NCBI GenBank assembly: GCA_963777355.1
Contig: CAVZQK010000001.1
Coordinates: forward strand, 1-64,000
Source of the DNA: DATJHM01 sp963777355
GTDB taxonomy: Bacteria; Chloroflexota; Ktedonobacteria; Ktedonobacterales; Ktedonobacteraceae
DNA length: 64,000 nt
Reading direction: 5' to 3'
Both the position numbers and the translations under genes were made by a program. Within the stretch, counting starts at the first letter, position 1. The number at the start of each line of letters is the position of its first letter. Below the pieces are notes generated by a model. It was not told the origin of the DNA and searched no databases. It was given only the letters and a program-made list of their open reading frames with translations. Shown here piece after piece: positions 28,558 through 37,323 of this stretch.

Positions 28558-30399
28558 ATGGATAAGCAAGAGATACTTACTATCCTCAATTCTTTGGATG
28601 TGCAGGTATCGATGGGAAGAATCGATCAACCGACCTATGATATGCTCAAGCAGAAATGGACGCTGCAACTACAGACGGCTGAAAATGCGGCGGCCTTGCC
28701 TCTTCCGTCATCGCTAGAGCCAATAGTAATCAATGAACAGGCAGATATGACTGGCCCCCGCCAGGCGGCTGTCGAGGTGCTCGCCTGCCCAAAATGTGCT
28801 GCTCCCGCTCAGATAAGTGATACTTCGCAGGATTTGAGTCGGCCTCTGCGCTGCCCCTTCTGCGATACTGTCTATACGCTACGCCAGGGCCAGGATAACG
28901 CTCAACAGCTTAAGCAAGAACTGATTGCCTGGTTCGATAGGGTCGTGGTTGGCAACGGGCAGAGTGGGAGTTCTGTCGATGTAAACGCCAGGCGCTATAT
29001 ATTTACTGATTCCCTCTATCCTGTTCTGAAAAAAGAAGTCGAGCGCCGCTTAGAGGCTTTTGATACTGTGTTAGAAGCTCCCCTCGTTCAGTTGAAAGAA
29101 ACGCTCCACTTCCGTGACTATCAACCCGGCCCTCTCTTGCTTGCTGTTGCTCAGGGGGATAATCATTGGCTAAAAACTCTGGTGAGCCGTGTTACCGCTA
29201 AGCAATTGCAAAATTTTGCTGTTGTGCCTGAGGATCAGCGCAAGGTGCAAGACTTGCAGGTACGCTTGCAAAGTCTGGTCTACTACGCAAATATTGCTCA
29301 ACAGTTTGTTTCTCCTCAGATGAGCAACTACCAGATTGTCAGGCAGAATGTTATCGCTCTCCAGCAGATCTATCAGCCTTTGCTGCAAGTGGATGCTGAT
29401 GAGCGCTATCATGCGTTTATGACTGCCCAAAATGAACGCGCCAGTGGTGCATTGCTCTTCCTGGAAGCGATTGCCAGTGCTTTTGATGAACAGCATGGCA
29501 TTGTTCCTGAACGCCTGGTATTACAGACGGCGCGGGCACTAACTCAGCTAGAGAAGGCGCAACGCCTGGCTGATCTCTGTACGTATAATCCATTGCTGAC
29601 TGTTTCTTTGCAGCAAGGTATCAAAAAAGATATCACTGGCGTCCGTATCTTTCAGGCCGCTGTGGCTGCTTATGAAGTTGTTACACGCACTCAAAGTTGC
29701 CAGTTTTCACCTTTTTATCGCCATTTAATGGCATATGTAGAGCGTCTGGCGCACGTTCAGGATGCTGACCATCTCCTCTGGTTGCTGCTCTCTGTGAGCC
29801 GCGTGTTTACCGCACGAGCCGGTGAAGCTCCTCTGCCGGTTGTAAAGAATTGGCAGTGGTTGGAAAGTGCGGTCACACAAAATCGGCATACGGGAGCCCT
29901 GGGTCTGGGCGGAGAGCAGAGCGAGGTCAAAATGCATTTTTTTCATCCCTATTGGGTGGCACGTCTGAATTATAGCGCTATCGATGGGAAACTTGTTAAG
30001 AAGGGCAATGCACGCGAAGGATTGCTGCTTGTCGATGCAACAAGTGTCAATGCGCCGCTGGTTGTGCCGCTCATTGAGCGTAATGCCGCTCTCTTGCCTG
30101 TGCAGGAAGGGTTGCAGCACTTTGATCTTTTGGAGAAACAAATTGTCTCTCTTCCGGCTTTGATGACGTATACAATGGCCGAACGTGCTATGAAAGCCTA
30201 CGCCGGACTGCCTCATGTAGGCCTGCGGGTGCTTTCTAGTAAGATGATTGGCGTGATCTATCTGCCCGGTGCCGTTGTTCAGTATCGCCAGAAACAAAAA
30301 CAGCGAGAGCAGGTGTTGAGCCTGGCCTCTCTGATAAATCAGGAGATACAGATGAGCCTGGTTCAGACTTTGGAGTTTTTGCGTATGTATTTGGTGTAG
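28558..30399 (+). CDS. Zinc-ribbon protein with SHOCT-like N-terminus, 613 residues
   Basis: The first 40 residues (EILTILNSLDVQVSMGRIDQ then TYDML) resemble the short SHOCT oligomerisation helix pair. A zinc ribbon follows (C77, C80, C99, C102: CPKC...CPFC). The remaining 500 residues are soluble alpha/beta without a family I can name. AGGGAG precedes the ATG. Its gene straddles the limit of visible duplication, which is at about 29633. The neighbouring CxxC and SPFH proteins suggest a membrane-associated complex, which is inference only. Confidence 0.8.
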   Translation: MDKQEILTILNSLDVQVSMGRIDQPTYDMLKQKWTLQLQTAENAAALPLPSSLEPIVINEQADMTGPRQAAVEVLACPKCAAPAQISDTSQDLSRPLRCPFCDTVYTLRQGQDNAQQLKQELIAWFDRVVVGNGQSGSSVDVNARRYIFTDSLYPVLKKEVERRLEAFDTVLEAPLVQLKETLHFRDYQPGPLLLAVAQGDNHWLKTLVSRVTAKQLQNFAVVPEDQRKVQDLQVRLQSLVYYANIAQQFVSPQMSNYQIVRQNVIALQQIYQPLLQVDADERYHAFMTAQNERASGALLFLEAIASAFDEQHGIVPERLVLQTARALTQLEKAQRLADLCTYNPLLTVSLQQGIKKDITGVRIFQAAVAAYEVVTRTQSCQFSPFYRHLMAYVERLAHVQDADHLLWLLLSVSRVFTARAGEAPLPVVKNWQWLESAVTQNRHTGALGLGGEQSEVKMHFFHPYWVARLNYSAIDGKLVKKGNAREGLLLVDATSVNAPLVVPLIERNAALLPVQEGLQHFDLLEKQIVSLPALMTYTMAERAMKAYAGLPHVGLRVLSSKMIGVIYLPGAVVQYRQKQKQREQVLSLASLINQEIQMSLVQTLEFLRMYLV

Positions 30400-30444
30400 T
30401 TGCGATTCTTTGGCGATAGAGCAATCAACAGAAGGGCAGATTTT

Positions 30445-31719
30445 ATGGGCTTAGTACATGCTTTTATAAATTGGGGCATCCGTCTTGTTGATAATACTGA
30501 AACTGATGTTCGGCGTATCGGTCAGCGTCTGGGACATATGCCTCTCTCCTGGCAACAGACGATTAAGATGTATCCCTCAAAAAATGGTATCCTCTGGCGT
30601 CTTCCTGATCCGGAGGTGCCAATGGCGAGTTCTTTTCGTCATACTCAGGCTCTGCTGGTCTCGCGCAATGAGCAGGTGATGCTCATCAGAAATGGGATTC
30701 TACAGGGCAGTATGGAGCGCGGCGTCCTGCTTTTGCCCGGTCTCTATGATCTACGTCGTCTGCAAATGCGCGAGCAGATAGAAGTGATCTGGGTGACGAC
30801 CCGCGAATTGCGTATGAATTGGGGCATTGCCGATGTCATTACGCGAGATCGTATCAATATCGGTGCGAGCGGTTACTATACTGTGTCTGTAAGCGATCCT
30901 GAGGCTTTTCTGCTGCATGTTGCCGGTCATGAACAGGTCTATCGCGAAGAACAATTAAATGTGTATGCTAAACCGGAGGTCAGTGCTGTCTTGCGCGACC
31001 TGATCTCCCGCATTACTGTGCTTGAGTTTCAACAGGCCCATGCTGAATTTAATGAAGCCTGCCGCGAGAAGCTGCGGCCAATCTTTGAGCGCTGGGGTCT
31101 GGAGTTCCTCGGATTGTCCATTATCAATCAGAATATTCCTCCTCAGTTCCTGGCTGCCGCCGAAGCACGAACGCGTATTACAATGGAAAAAGAGAGCGAA
31201 CTGGCTGGCGCACAGTTTGATTCTCTGATTGCCGACTATCGCGCACAGGAGGCTCTCAAACGGGGCCGTACTCAGATCGAGCTGATGCAGCAGCAGCAGG
31301 CGATTGGCTTGAGCCCTCTCGATCTCAAGCGTATCGAAGCCGCCGAGATTGCTGCCTCTACCCCCAGTCAGGGAGCATTGCTGGATGGCCGTGCTCAGCT
31401 TATTGGACAGCTTTTAGGGCAACCGCCTGTTGCGCCACCTAATCCTTCAGGACCAATTACCATTAATGGCTCGGTTGCTCCTGATTCCTTCTCATTGCCA
31501 CCTTCTCTGCCTGCCGGTCATTACAATAGTGGTCCGCTAAATGCTGCTAGCATAAATCCACCCTCTCCGCTGCAAGGCGCAAGTAGTGGTCCAATGACGC
31601 GAGAAAAGATTCAGGAGATGATTGATAAACTCGATGAACGCCTTCTCACTGGCGATATCTCTGAGCAGAAACATTCAGAGATGTATGCGCGTTTGCAGAA
31701 ACGTTTGCAAGAGCTGTAG
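30445..31719 (+). CDS. SPFH/band-7 domain protein with C-terminal SHOCT-like segment
   Basis: 424 residues from ATG 30445 (AGAAGGG upstream; an in-frame TTG at 30400 abuts the previous stop). Residues about 30-270 fit an SPFH (band 7/stomatin) domain: VSRNEQVMLIRNG, then strands and a long helix with AEARTRITMEKESE. There is no clear N-terminal membrane anchor. A Pro/Ser/Ala linker follows, and the final 40 residues, REKIQEMIDKLDERLLTGDI onward, match SHOCT-type helices. It closes the four-gene cluster and is followed by a hairpin. Confidence 0.82.
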   Translation: MGLVHAFINWGIRLVDNTETDVRRIGQRLGHMPLSWQQTIKMYPSKNGILWRLPDPEVPMASSFRHTQALLVSRNEQVMLIRNGILQGSMERGVLLLPGLYDLRRLQMREQIEVIWVTTRELRMNWGIADVITRDRINIGASGYYTVSVSDPEAFLLHVAGHEQVYREEQLNVYAKPEVSAVLRDLISRITVLEFQQAHAEFNEACREKLRPIFERWGLEFLGLSIINQNIPPQFLAAAEARTRITMEKESELAGAQFDSLIADYRAQEALKRGRTQIELMQQQQAIGLSPLDLKRIEAAEIAASTPSQGALLDGRAQLIGQLLGQPPVAPPNPSGPITINGSVAPDSFSLPPSLPAGHYNSGPLNAASINPPSPLQGASSGPMTREKIQEMIDKLDERLLTGDISEQKHSEMYARLQKRLQEL

Positions 31720-31730
31720 AAAAAGAATGA

Positions 31731-31755
31731 AGCCATTGTCACGAAGACGATGGCT
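31731..31755. terminator. Hairpin between SPFH gene and sedolisin
   Basis: A 10-bp stem with one wobble pair (AGCCATTGTC at 31731-31740 with GACGATGGCT at 31746-31755) and a five-base loop lies between converging genes. The T run is weak on both strands. Confidence 0.5.
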
Positions 31756-31944
31756 TTAGTACTACTCACTATCCATGTTCCCCACCCAGGGCTCTTCCTC
31801 CGCAAAGAGGCAGGGGCGACTGTTGATTTCTGTCTGTATTCCCTATTGCATCTTCACTTGATCTTTTCGTTTTTCCTATTGTATAATTCCTCAGCGGTAG
31901 CAGGCGGGGTCTTCTTTCCCGGCCCGTTTGAGGGTACTGAAACG

Positions 31945-33141
31945 TTAGAAGGCACTGATACCATTGGGCGTACCCATGCCTGTTGGACCATTGTAACCCA
32001 TCGCTCCTCCTGAACATAGGTAAGCTTGTTTGCAAGTACCATTGCTCCCACTCGTGACGGTATGGAGAGCGTATGTGTGAGCGTAAGGATAGGCAACTGC
32101 ATTGATGGATCGGCTATTGCCTGCCAGTGCATACGCTCCTGCGATGATCGGCGAGGAGGCACTTGTGCCACCAAAGACGAGCCAGCCACCGACGCTACCA
32201 TATGTGTCGTAGACTGCAACTCCTGTGTTTGGATCAGCTACTGCCGCGACATCTGCCACTGTCCGATTTTTGCAGCCACGATCCATTTGCCAGCGCGGCT
32301 TGCTGATATATGCACTGCATCCGCTGCCGGTGCCGTTCCAGACTGTCTCACTCCAGCCTCGCGCTTTGCTGCTGTCAGGAGAAAGTGAGGTTCCACCAAC
32401 TGCTGTGACGGTGTTATATGCCGCTGGCAATTCGACACCGTAGCCGCTATCACCTGCGCTTGCTGTGATTGCTACTCCTGGCTGATTATAATCGTGGGCA
32501 TACAGCAGGGCGTCGCTCCAGTCCTCATTCCCACCATAACTATTGCTGATTTCGTTGGCCTTTAGACGAGCTCCGGTCTCGACGGCTTGCCCCAGGTTGC
32601 CGAAAGAGGCATCGTTTGCCTCTACCAGGAGGATATGACAATTCGGACAGACGGCGCTGACCATATCCAGGTCTAACGAAATCTCCTCTGACCAGCCAAT
32701 ATCTGCGCCAGGATAGTGCTTCCCACCATTTTGATCAACTTTCTTAAAACATCCATTGGCTGTAGTACAGGCCGGCAGATTGTACTGAGTGCGATAGACG
32801 GCCAGATCGCTTTCTGCCGTAGGATCATCTGCGGTATCGACGATTCCAACCGTCTGTCCTACACCGGCTTTCAGCGAAGGAAGCTGGTATGCATTTTGTA
32901 GACTGAGTGGTCCATACCCCTCTGGGATAAACCTGGTCTTTGAATGTGGCTGTAAGAGCTGCTGAAGCTGCACACGAATCGCCAGGCAGTGTGCATACCC
33001 CTTTGGCGCATTTGAGCAGACATCTATCTGCTTGGGAACATTTGCCGCCGGCGCTGCATGTGTTATAGTGCCTCTACTACTAAGCATAGTGCCAAGAACT
33101 ATGAGAAGAATAAGACTCATGAGAACAGATATTTTTTTCAC
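31945..33141 (-). CDS. Secreted sedolisin (peptidase S53) with very short pro-region
   Basis: 398 residues, GTG start at 33141 with AGGGAG eight bases upstream. Signal peptide: KK, a hydrophobic stretch and a likely cut after THA. The catalytic features of acid-acting serine-carboxyl peptidases are visible: the Glu and Asp in SEEISLDLD, the oxyanion Asp in SAGDSGYG and the nucleophile Ser in FGGTSASSP. Six or more Cys in the mature part suggest disulfides. Only about 50 residues separate the signal from the catalytic domain, far less than the usual S53 prodomain. It ends at the canonical Gly-rich calcium-site region (GPTGMGTPNG). Confidence 0.9.
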   Translation of the reverse strand: MKKISVLMSLILLIVLGTMLSSRGTITHAAPAANVPKQIDVCSNAPKGYAHCLAIRVQLQQLLQPHSKTRFIPEGYGPLSLQNAYQLPSLKAGVGQTVGIVDTADDPTAESDLAVYRTQYNLPACTTANGCFKKVDQNGGKHYPGADIGWSEEISLDLDMVSAVCPNCHILLVEANDASFGNLGQAVETGARLKANEISNSYGGNEDWSDALLYAHDYNQPGVAITASAGDSGYGVELPAAYNTVTAVGGTSLSPDSSKARGWSETVWNGTGSGCSAYISKPRWQMDRGCKNRTVADVAAVADPNTGVAVYDTYGSVGGWLVFGGTSASSPIIAGAYALAGNSRSINAVAYPYAHTYALHTVTSGSNGTCKQAYLCSGGAMGYNGPTGMGTPNGISAF

Positions 33142-33861
33142 TGGGCGCTCCCTTTTTAAAAAAGATACGTAGTATATTTTGCTGCTATTAGCCTGAACTA
33201 GCTCTTCTTGAGAAATTTGCGCTCAAGTCTTGCTCCGCTAGTACTTCCTTCTCTATCTGCTGGATCTGTAAGGATGCCAGTCCTACCCCACTCTCGTAGG
33301 GCAGATCGGCTTGCCCGTCTCCTGCTCGCCGTACGCACACATCTCGTAGGGCAGATCGGCTTGCCCGTCTCCTGCTCGCTTACCACCATCCCGCTGGATG
33401 TCTCTCCTTCAAAAGAAGGCGTCAGAGTACTACGAGGCTAAATAGCCCTTTTTGCGAGGGAAATGACTCCCTGTTTCCCTTGCTATGATCTATAATCGGT
33501 TCCTTTGCTGATCTCTTTAGGGGTGTATAGCCCGGAAATATCTTTAGCGAAAAGCTTCCCTAATTTCCTCTATAAGATGTTGACTTCGTAATCCCTCTGG
33601 CTGCCACTTTCCTACCTATGAAAGCGGCCACGATCCTCTTCCGGCAAAGAACAGGATTTTTGGGTGAAATATCCCTAAACAGCCTGCAAGGGGCGTTTGT
33701 TAAAACGTGCTGGCTCAACAGTATCTTGCCTTCGTCAAATATGCGGTTGTGGAGAGGGGGGACGACGATCATGGCAGACGGAGAGCCAATGATGAAGCAA
33801 TATTCATAATGATAGTAGCAAAACATTGGTTGTTAGCAATAAGAAGGAGGCTAGTTTGAGC
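33142..33861. other. 720-bp intergenic region upstream of the sedolisin and Cys-rich genes
   Basis: No gene is supported. The sedolisin promoter and the Cys-rich protein promoter should lie here, as the two genes are divergent. It holds the 38-bp direct repeat described at 33292-33379 and a short GGCTAAATAGCC palindrome near 33440. Confidence 0.6.
33292..33379. repeat. Two direct copies of a 38-bp repeat, each with a hairpin
   Basis: Copies at 33292-33329 and 33342-33379 are identical and separated by 12 bases (50-bp period). Each contains GGGCA...TGCCC, a 5-bp stem with an 8-base loop. They lie upstream of the sedolisin in noncoding DNA. Confidence 0.9.
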
Positions 33862-34890
33862 ATGCTTCGTCAGCGTAGTTCGGAACAGATCCGCGTTGAT
33901 GCTATGAAGGTGGCGCTACGTAAAGCCACCTCTGGCTGTTTTTCCTGTGTTGACAGTTACCTGGCTCTTGCTCAAGAGCATGGTGCCACGGAGGAAGAAC
34001 TGCAACAGACGCGTGATGCTATCTATCGGGAGACGGGGAAAAATGTTGGGCGGCGAAAACTTCTGAAGCTGTTGACTGCTGGTGGTCTGGTTGCAACTGG
34101 CGGTGCTCTTGCGCTAAAGACGGTTGGTTTGCTCTCTAGCCATGCCGCAGTTCCTGCTCACTGGGGAACTGATAGCGGTTCGCAGACTTGCTGTTCTATG
34201 CCTCAGGATTTTTATATTGGCCGTCTTGGCTATGGTGGACAGCCCCTGGGTGATGCCTATTATTTCAATCTGAATGCCGCTCGTGCCGCCGGCAATGGCC
34301 GCACTTTTGGCTACTGGGGCATGGTCGGACCCAATCTGCGACCTGCTGGCATGACTCCCTATAATTGGGGCCTGCAACAGGCGACGAATGCCTGGAATGC
34401 CTGGAATCATGGCCCGAACTCTCAATATGTTGGCGCTATGACCGTATTTGGAGATGTCGAGCCTGGCTTTGGTGGCTGGGCCTATGGTAATTATTCGCAA
34501 AATCAGCAGGTGGTGAGCGGTTTTTTAGATCAGCTTTTCAAAATTACTCCACCTCGTACCTGGCCCGGTCTTTATGTTAGTAGTTTCTACTGGAATAATC
34601 TGCTTGGTACTGCTTATCGGCCTGTCACCGATTTTGTGCTCTGGATCTGTGGCTGTAATACTTGTGGAAACGGGATTTGTAGCCCTTGCAATGTCTCTTG
34701 TAATACTCTGCTCTCTGTACAGAATAAGCTCGGCTCGACTGTGGTAAATGCTACTCTTGGCGGACGAAAGGCTGTTGCCTGGCAATACTGGATTAGCGAT
34801 TGTGGCTGTGGTGACTACAATGTTATGACACAGAATGCCTCCTCTCTTATCCCTGTTCTTGGTTCTACAACCTATTATGCCGCCTGCTAA
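33862..34890 (+). CDS. Tat-type exported, Cys-rich protein, possible glycoside-hydrolase-like fold
   Basis: 342 residues from ATG 33862 (AAGGAGG upstream; a TTG at 33856 is an alternative). Residues 1-70 are a cytoplasmic helical segment, followed by RRKLLKLLTAGGLVATGGAL, which looks like a twin-arginine signal. The exported part has about 14 Cys, a GDVEPGFGGW segment with adjacent acidic residues and GLYVSSFYW, reminiscent of DUF1906/GH25-type barrels. That resemblance is weak. The long N-terminal extension before a Tat-like signal is unusual. Function unknown. Confidence 0.65.
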   Translation: MLRQRSSEQIRVDAMKVALRKATSGCFSCVDSYLALAQEHGATEEELQQTRDAIYRETGKNVGRRKLLKLLTAGGLVATGGALALKTVGLLSSHAAVPAHWGTDSGSQTCCSMPQDFYIGRLGYGGQPLGDAYYFNLNAARAAGNGRTFGYWGMVGPNLRPAGMTPYNWGLQQATNAWNAWNHGPNSQYVGAMTVFGDVEPGFGGWAYGNYSQNQQVVSGFLDQLFKITPPRTWPGLYVSSFYWNNLLGTAYRPVTDFVLWICGCNTCGNGICSPCNVSCNTLLSVQNKLGSTVVNATLGGRKAVAWQYWISDCGCGDYNVMTQNASSLIPVLGSTTYYAAC

Positions 34891-34996
34891 ATGCATGGGA
34901 GTGTGAGTCTTTGTGGGATGATCCGGACTGATTTGCAGTGATTTGCAATAAATTTTTTAAGGTAGATGTGAGTACGAGAAGAAAGAAAATGAATCA

Positions 34997-35974
34997 ATGG
35001 ATAGTATAATGAGCAAACAATGGACCTTTCAAAGTCCGGGAACACAGCCTCCTGCACGCCGAGGAGGTTCTATGGCCTATGATGCTGAACGCGATCTGAC
35101 TCTCCTTTTTGGTGGTGGTGGTTTCAATGATACCTGGACCTGGGATGGGGCTATCTGGACCCAACTTTATCCTTCACAGGTTCCCCCACCCCGTACAAGT
35201 GCCTGTATGACCTATGATAGTCAACGAAAAAATATTATTTTGTTTGGCGGCGTCAGTACCGCTGGTCTACCACTAAGCGACACCTGGCTGTGGGATGGAA
35301 CTACCTGGACACAATTGCAGTCTCCTCGCTCCCCGACAGCACGCGTTGGAGCCGTTATGGCCTATGCTGAAACCCAACAGGCAGCCGTTCTCTTTGGGGG
35401 AGAATCCTTGGGGAAACGTGTTGGCTTCCTCCTGAATGATACCTGGCTCTGGAATGGTACTCAATGGAATCAATTGCCTCTCTCCTCTGCTCCCCCCGCA
35501 CGTGTCGGCGCGACTATGGCCTACGATGCTGCGAATCAGCAACTTGTTTTATTTGGCGGTACAACTGGCATTGGTGCCTATAGTGATACCTGGCTCTGGA
35601 ATGGACAGGTCTGGCAGCAGCGCTTTCCTGCGACTAACCCCACGGCTCGCTCCTGGGCTACTATGGTGTATGCTTCAGCTCTTCAACAGGTTATCCTTAT
35701 TGGCGGTAGCTCGATCACGACGAATCCCGCACTCAGCGGCTTACATGATGTCTGGTTGTGGAATGGAACTACCTGGAGCCAGCTCAGCGATGTCTCGACA
35801 CCCGCAGGTGGATACCATAGCGCAGCCTATGACGATACCCAGCAAGCACTTGTCCTGTATGCCAGTACGAGCGGGAAGCTCTATCCCCCTGATAAACAAG
35901 GCCACAGTTCGCAAATAAATATGAATGCTGCACCCGTTCTACAGGGTGAGACCTGGATCTGGCATGTAGGTTGA
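34997..35974 (+). CDS. Kelch-repeat beta-propeller protein
   Basis: 325 residues with about six repeats of the form ARxGAxMAYD...LFGG...DTWLWNGTxWxQL, the Kelch pattern that builds a beta-propeller. No signal peptide or membrane segment is visible, so it is probably cytosolic or released by another route. Starts are possible at 34997 or 35009; no strong ribosome site separates them. It follows the Cys-rich exported protein after 106 bases. The ligand is unknown. Confidence 0.85.
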   Translation: MDSIMSKQWTFQSPGTQPPARRGGSMAYDAERDLTLLFGGGGFNDTWTWDGAIWTQLYPSQVPPPRTSACMTYDSQRKNIILFGGVSTAGLPLSDTWLWDGTTWTQLQSPRSPTARVGAVMAYAETQQAAVLFGGESLGKRVGFLLNDTWLWNGTQWNQLPLSSAPPARVGATMAYDAANQQLVLFGGTTGIGAYSDTWLWNGQVWQQRFPATNPTARSWATMVYASALQQVILIGGSSITTNPALSGLHDVWLWNGTTWSQLSDVSTPAGGYHSAAYDDTQQALVLYASTSGKLYPPDKQGHSSQINMNAAPVLQGETWIWHVG

Positions 35975-36014
35975 TCTCCTGTTTTCAAAGTAGTGTTGAC
36001 GTTTGTTCTTTATG

Positions 36015-36044
36015 GAGCTCATTCCTGCTACAAGAAATGAGCTC
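36015..36044. terminator. 9-bp hairpin after the Kelch gene
   Basis: GAGCTCATT (36015-36023) pairs perfectly with AATGAGCTC (36036-36044) around a 12-base loop. There is no T run after it, so termination is uncertain. Confidence 0.5.
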
Positions 36045-36245
36045 ACTTCTTCAAATGCAACGCTGTCCTGGCGAATGACCAGAAAATCAGGAGTATGCCA
36101 CGGGAAAGTTTTGCGCCCAGAGGGGTGCGATATTTGCAAAGACTCAAAGAGCGGAGGAGCACCAATTTCTCGCATGTGTCACACGACGCGTACCGCCGAG
36201 AGGGAGCAACGGGAACACAGCGACGCACTCTCCACCGTAATGACG

Positions 36246-36881
36246 TTACTTCTTCTCTGAACCGGCAAAGACGGCAGTGAGACCCAGAGCAATGTAAATA
36301 CTGCCCGTCACATAGCGCTGAATACGTCGAAAGCGTGCGCTCCTTTTGAGAAGTGTTGCAAGCGTCCCAGCGAGCAACCCATAAAACGTGAGGCTGCCGA
36401 GACCCAGAACTGTAAACAAGCTTCCAAAGAGGAGAAATTGTACCGTGACCAGTCCACGAACTGGATCAACAAATTGAGGCAAGAAGGCTAAGAAAAACAA
36501 CGCCGTTTTCGGATTTAGCAGTTCCACAGCCATTCCCTGCAAGAACATGTGAGGAAGAGTTTTTGGCTCTCTCCTTTCTGTCTGATGGGGTTCATCTCTT
36601 CTTAGGAGCGTACGAATACCTAAGTAGATGAGGTAAGCAGCTCCAAGATATTTCACAACACTAAACGCAAGAGCGGAGGTCATGAGGAGTGCGGAGAGTC
36701 CAAATGCAGCTGCTGTTGTGTGAATGAGATCGGCAACTCCAATGCCGAGGGCTGAAATAGCTCCAACTCGCTTTCCTGCATCTACACTGCGCGTCATGAT
36801 AAACAACACAGCGGGGCCAGGAATAAAGAGCAATCCGAGAGCTGTCAGCAAAAAGAGTGATAAAGTTGTCCACGTAGGCAT
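36246..36881 (-). CDS. LysE/RhtB family amino-acid exporter
   Basis: 211 residues. The N-terminal LGLLFIPGPAVLFIMTRSVDAGKRVG motif is the LysE/RhtB signature, followed by five or six membrane helices and the GAAYLIYLGIRTL segment. The family exports amino acids or homoserine-lactone-like molecules across the inner membrane; the substrate cannot be read from sequence. GGAGG lies upstream of the ATG at 36881. Divergent from the LuxR-type regulator gene. Confidence 0.92.
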   Translation of the reverse strand: MPTWTTLSLFLLTALGLLFIPGPAVLFIMTRSVDAGKRVGAISALGIGVADLIHTTAAAFGLSALLMTSALAFSVVKYLGAAYLIYLGIRTLLRRDEPHQTERREPKTLPHMFLQGMAVELLNPKTALFFLAFLPQFVDPVRGLVTVQFLLFGSLFTVLGLGSLTFYGLLAGTLATLLKRSARFRRIQRYVTGSIYIALGLTAVFAGSEKK

Positions 36882-37323
36882 CCGAATCTCCTCCTTGCGT
36901 CTACAGGTTGTTCCATGCGACGTTCTTTACGTATCAGAGAGCGATGAGTCTTGAAAGAGTTGGCAAACAGCCTCTTTCTGTTCGCAAGTATACACTCCCA
37001 CATGCACGTAGGCAAGGTTTGATAGAACCATAGTATTCGACAAACGACAACTTTTTCTTTTGTTTATAAAATATTCTCCTGGGATTTTATCTGCTATATA
37101 TATTTGATGCAATAAATAAACTTCAAAGTATTGAAATATAAGCAGCATTGTTTTATAATGTTATTAGTAACAGTAAACAACAATAAAGAATGTTGTGTAA
37201 CATTGATACATAAAATGTAGTGCAATATTCTTTCCCCAGGGGAAATTGTAAGCATTGCCAAATAAATGCTGGCTTTTTATCACAGACATGGGAAAATGGA
37301 AGTTGGAAGAGGGGGATGAAAAG
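36882..37323. other. 442-bp AT-rich intergenic region before the LuxR-type regulator
   Basis: No gene is seen. The stretch 37020-37250 is strikingly AT-rich compared with its surroundings and has repeated TAACA/TGTTA-like words, so promoter or regulator sites for the large downstream gene are plausible but not assignable. Confidence 0.5.

Larger units (their letters stand above)
14841..29633. repeat. Right arm of the giant inverted repeat
   Basis: Reverse-complement copy of the left arm. Here most genes are open: aquaporin, pdhA, nitroreductase, peroxiredoxin, TetR, epimerase and both zinc-binding proteins. Exceptions are one-base frameshifts in pdhB and pdhC and a nonsense codon in the dynamin-like gene. 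The right arm leads without a break into single-copy sequence inside the 28558-30399 gene. The true limit of the duplication cannot be set because the left arm runs out of the window. Confidence 0.97.

Noticed and set aside
32026..32388. Plus-strand ORFs across the sedolisin gene
   Set aside because: They are antisense shadows of a gene with complete catalytic motifs and a signal peptide.
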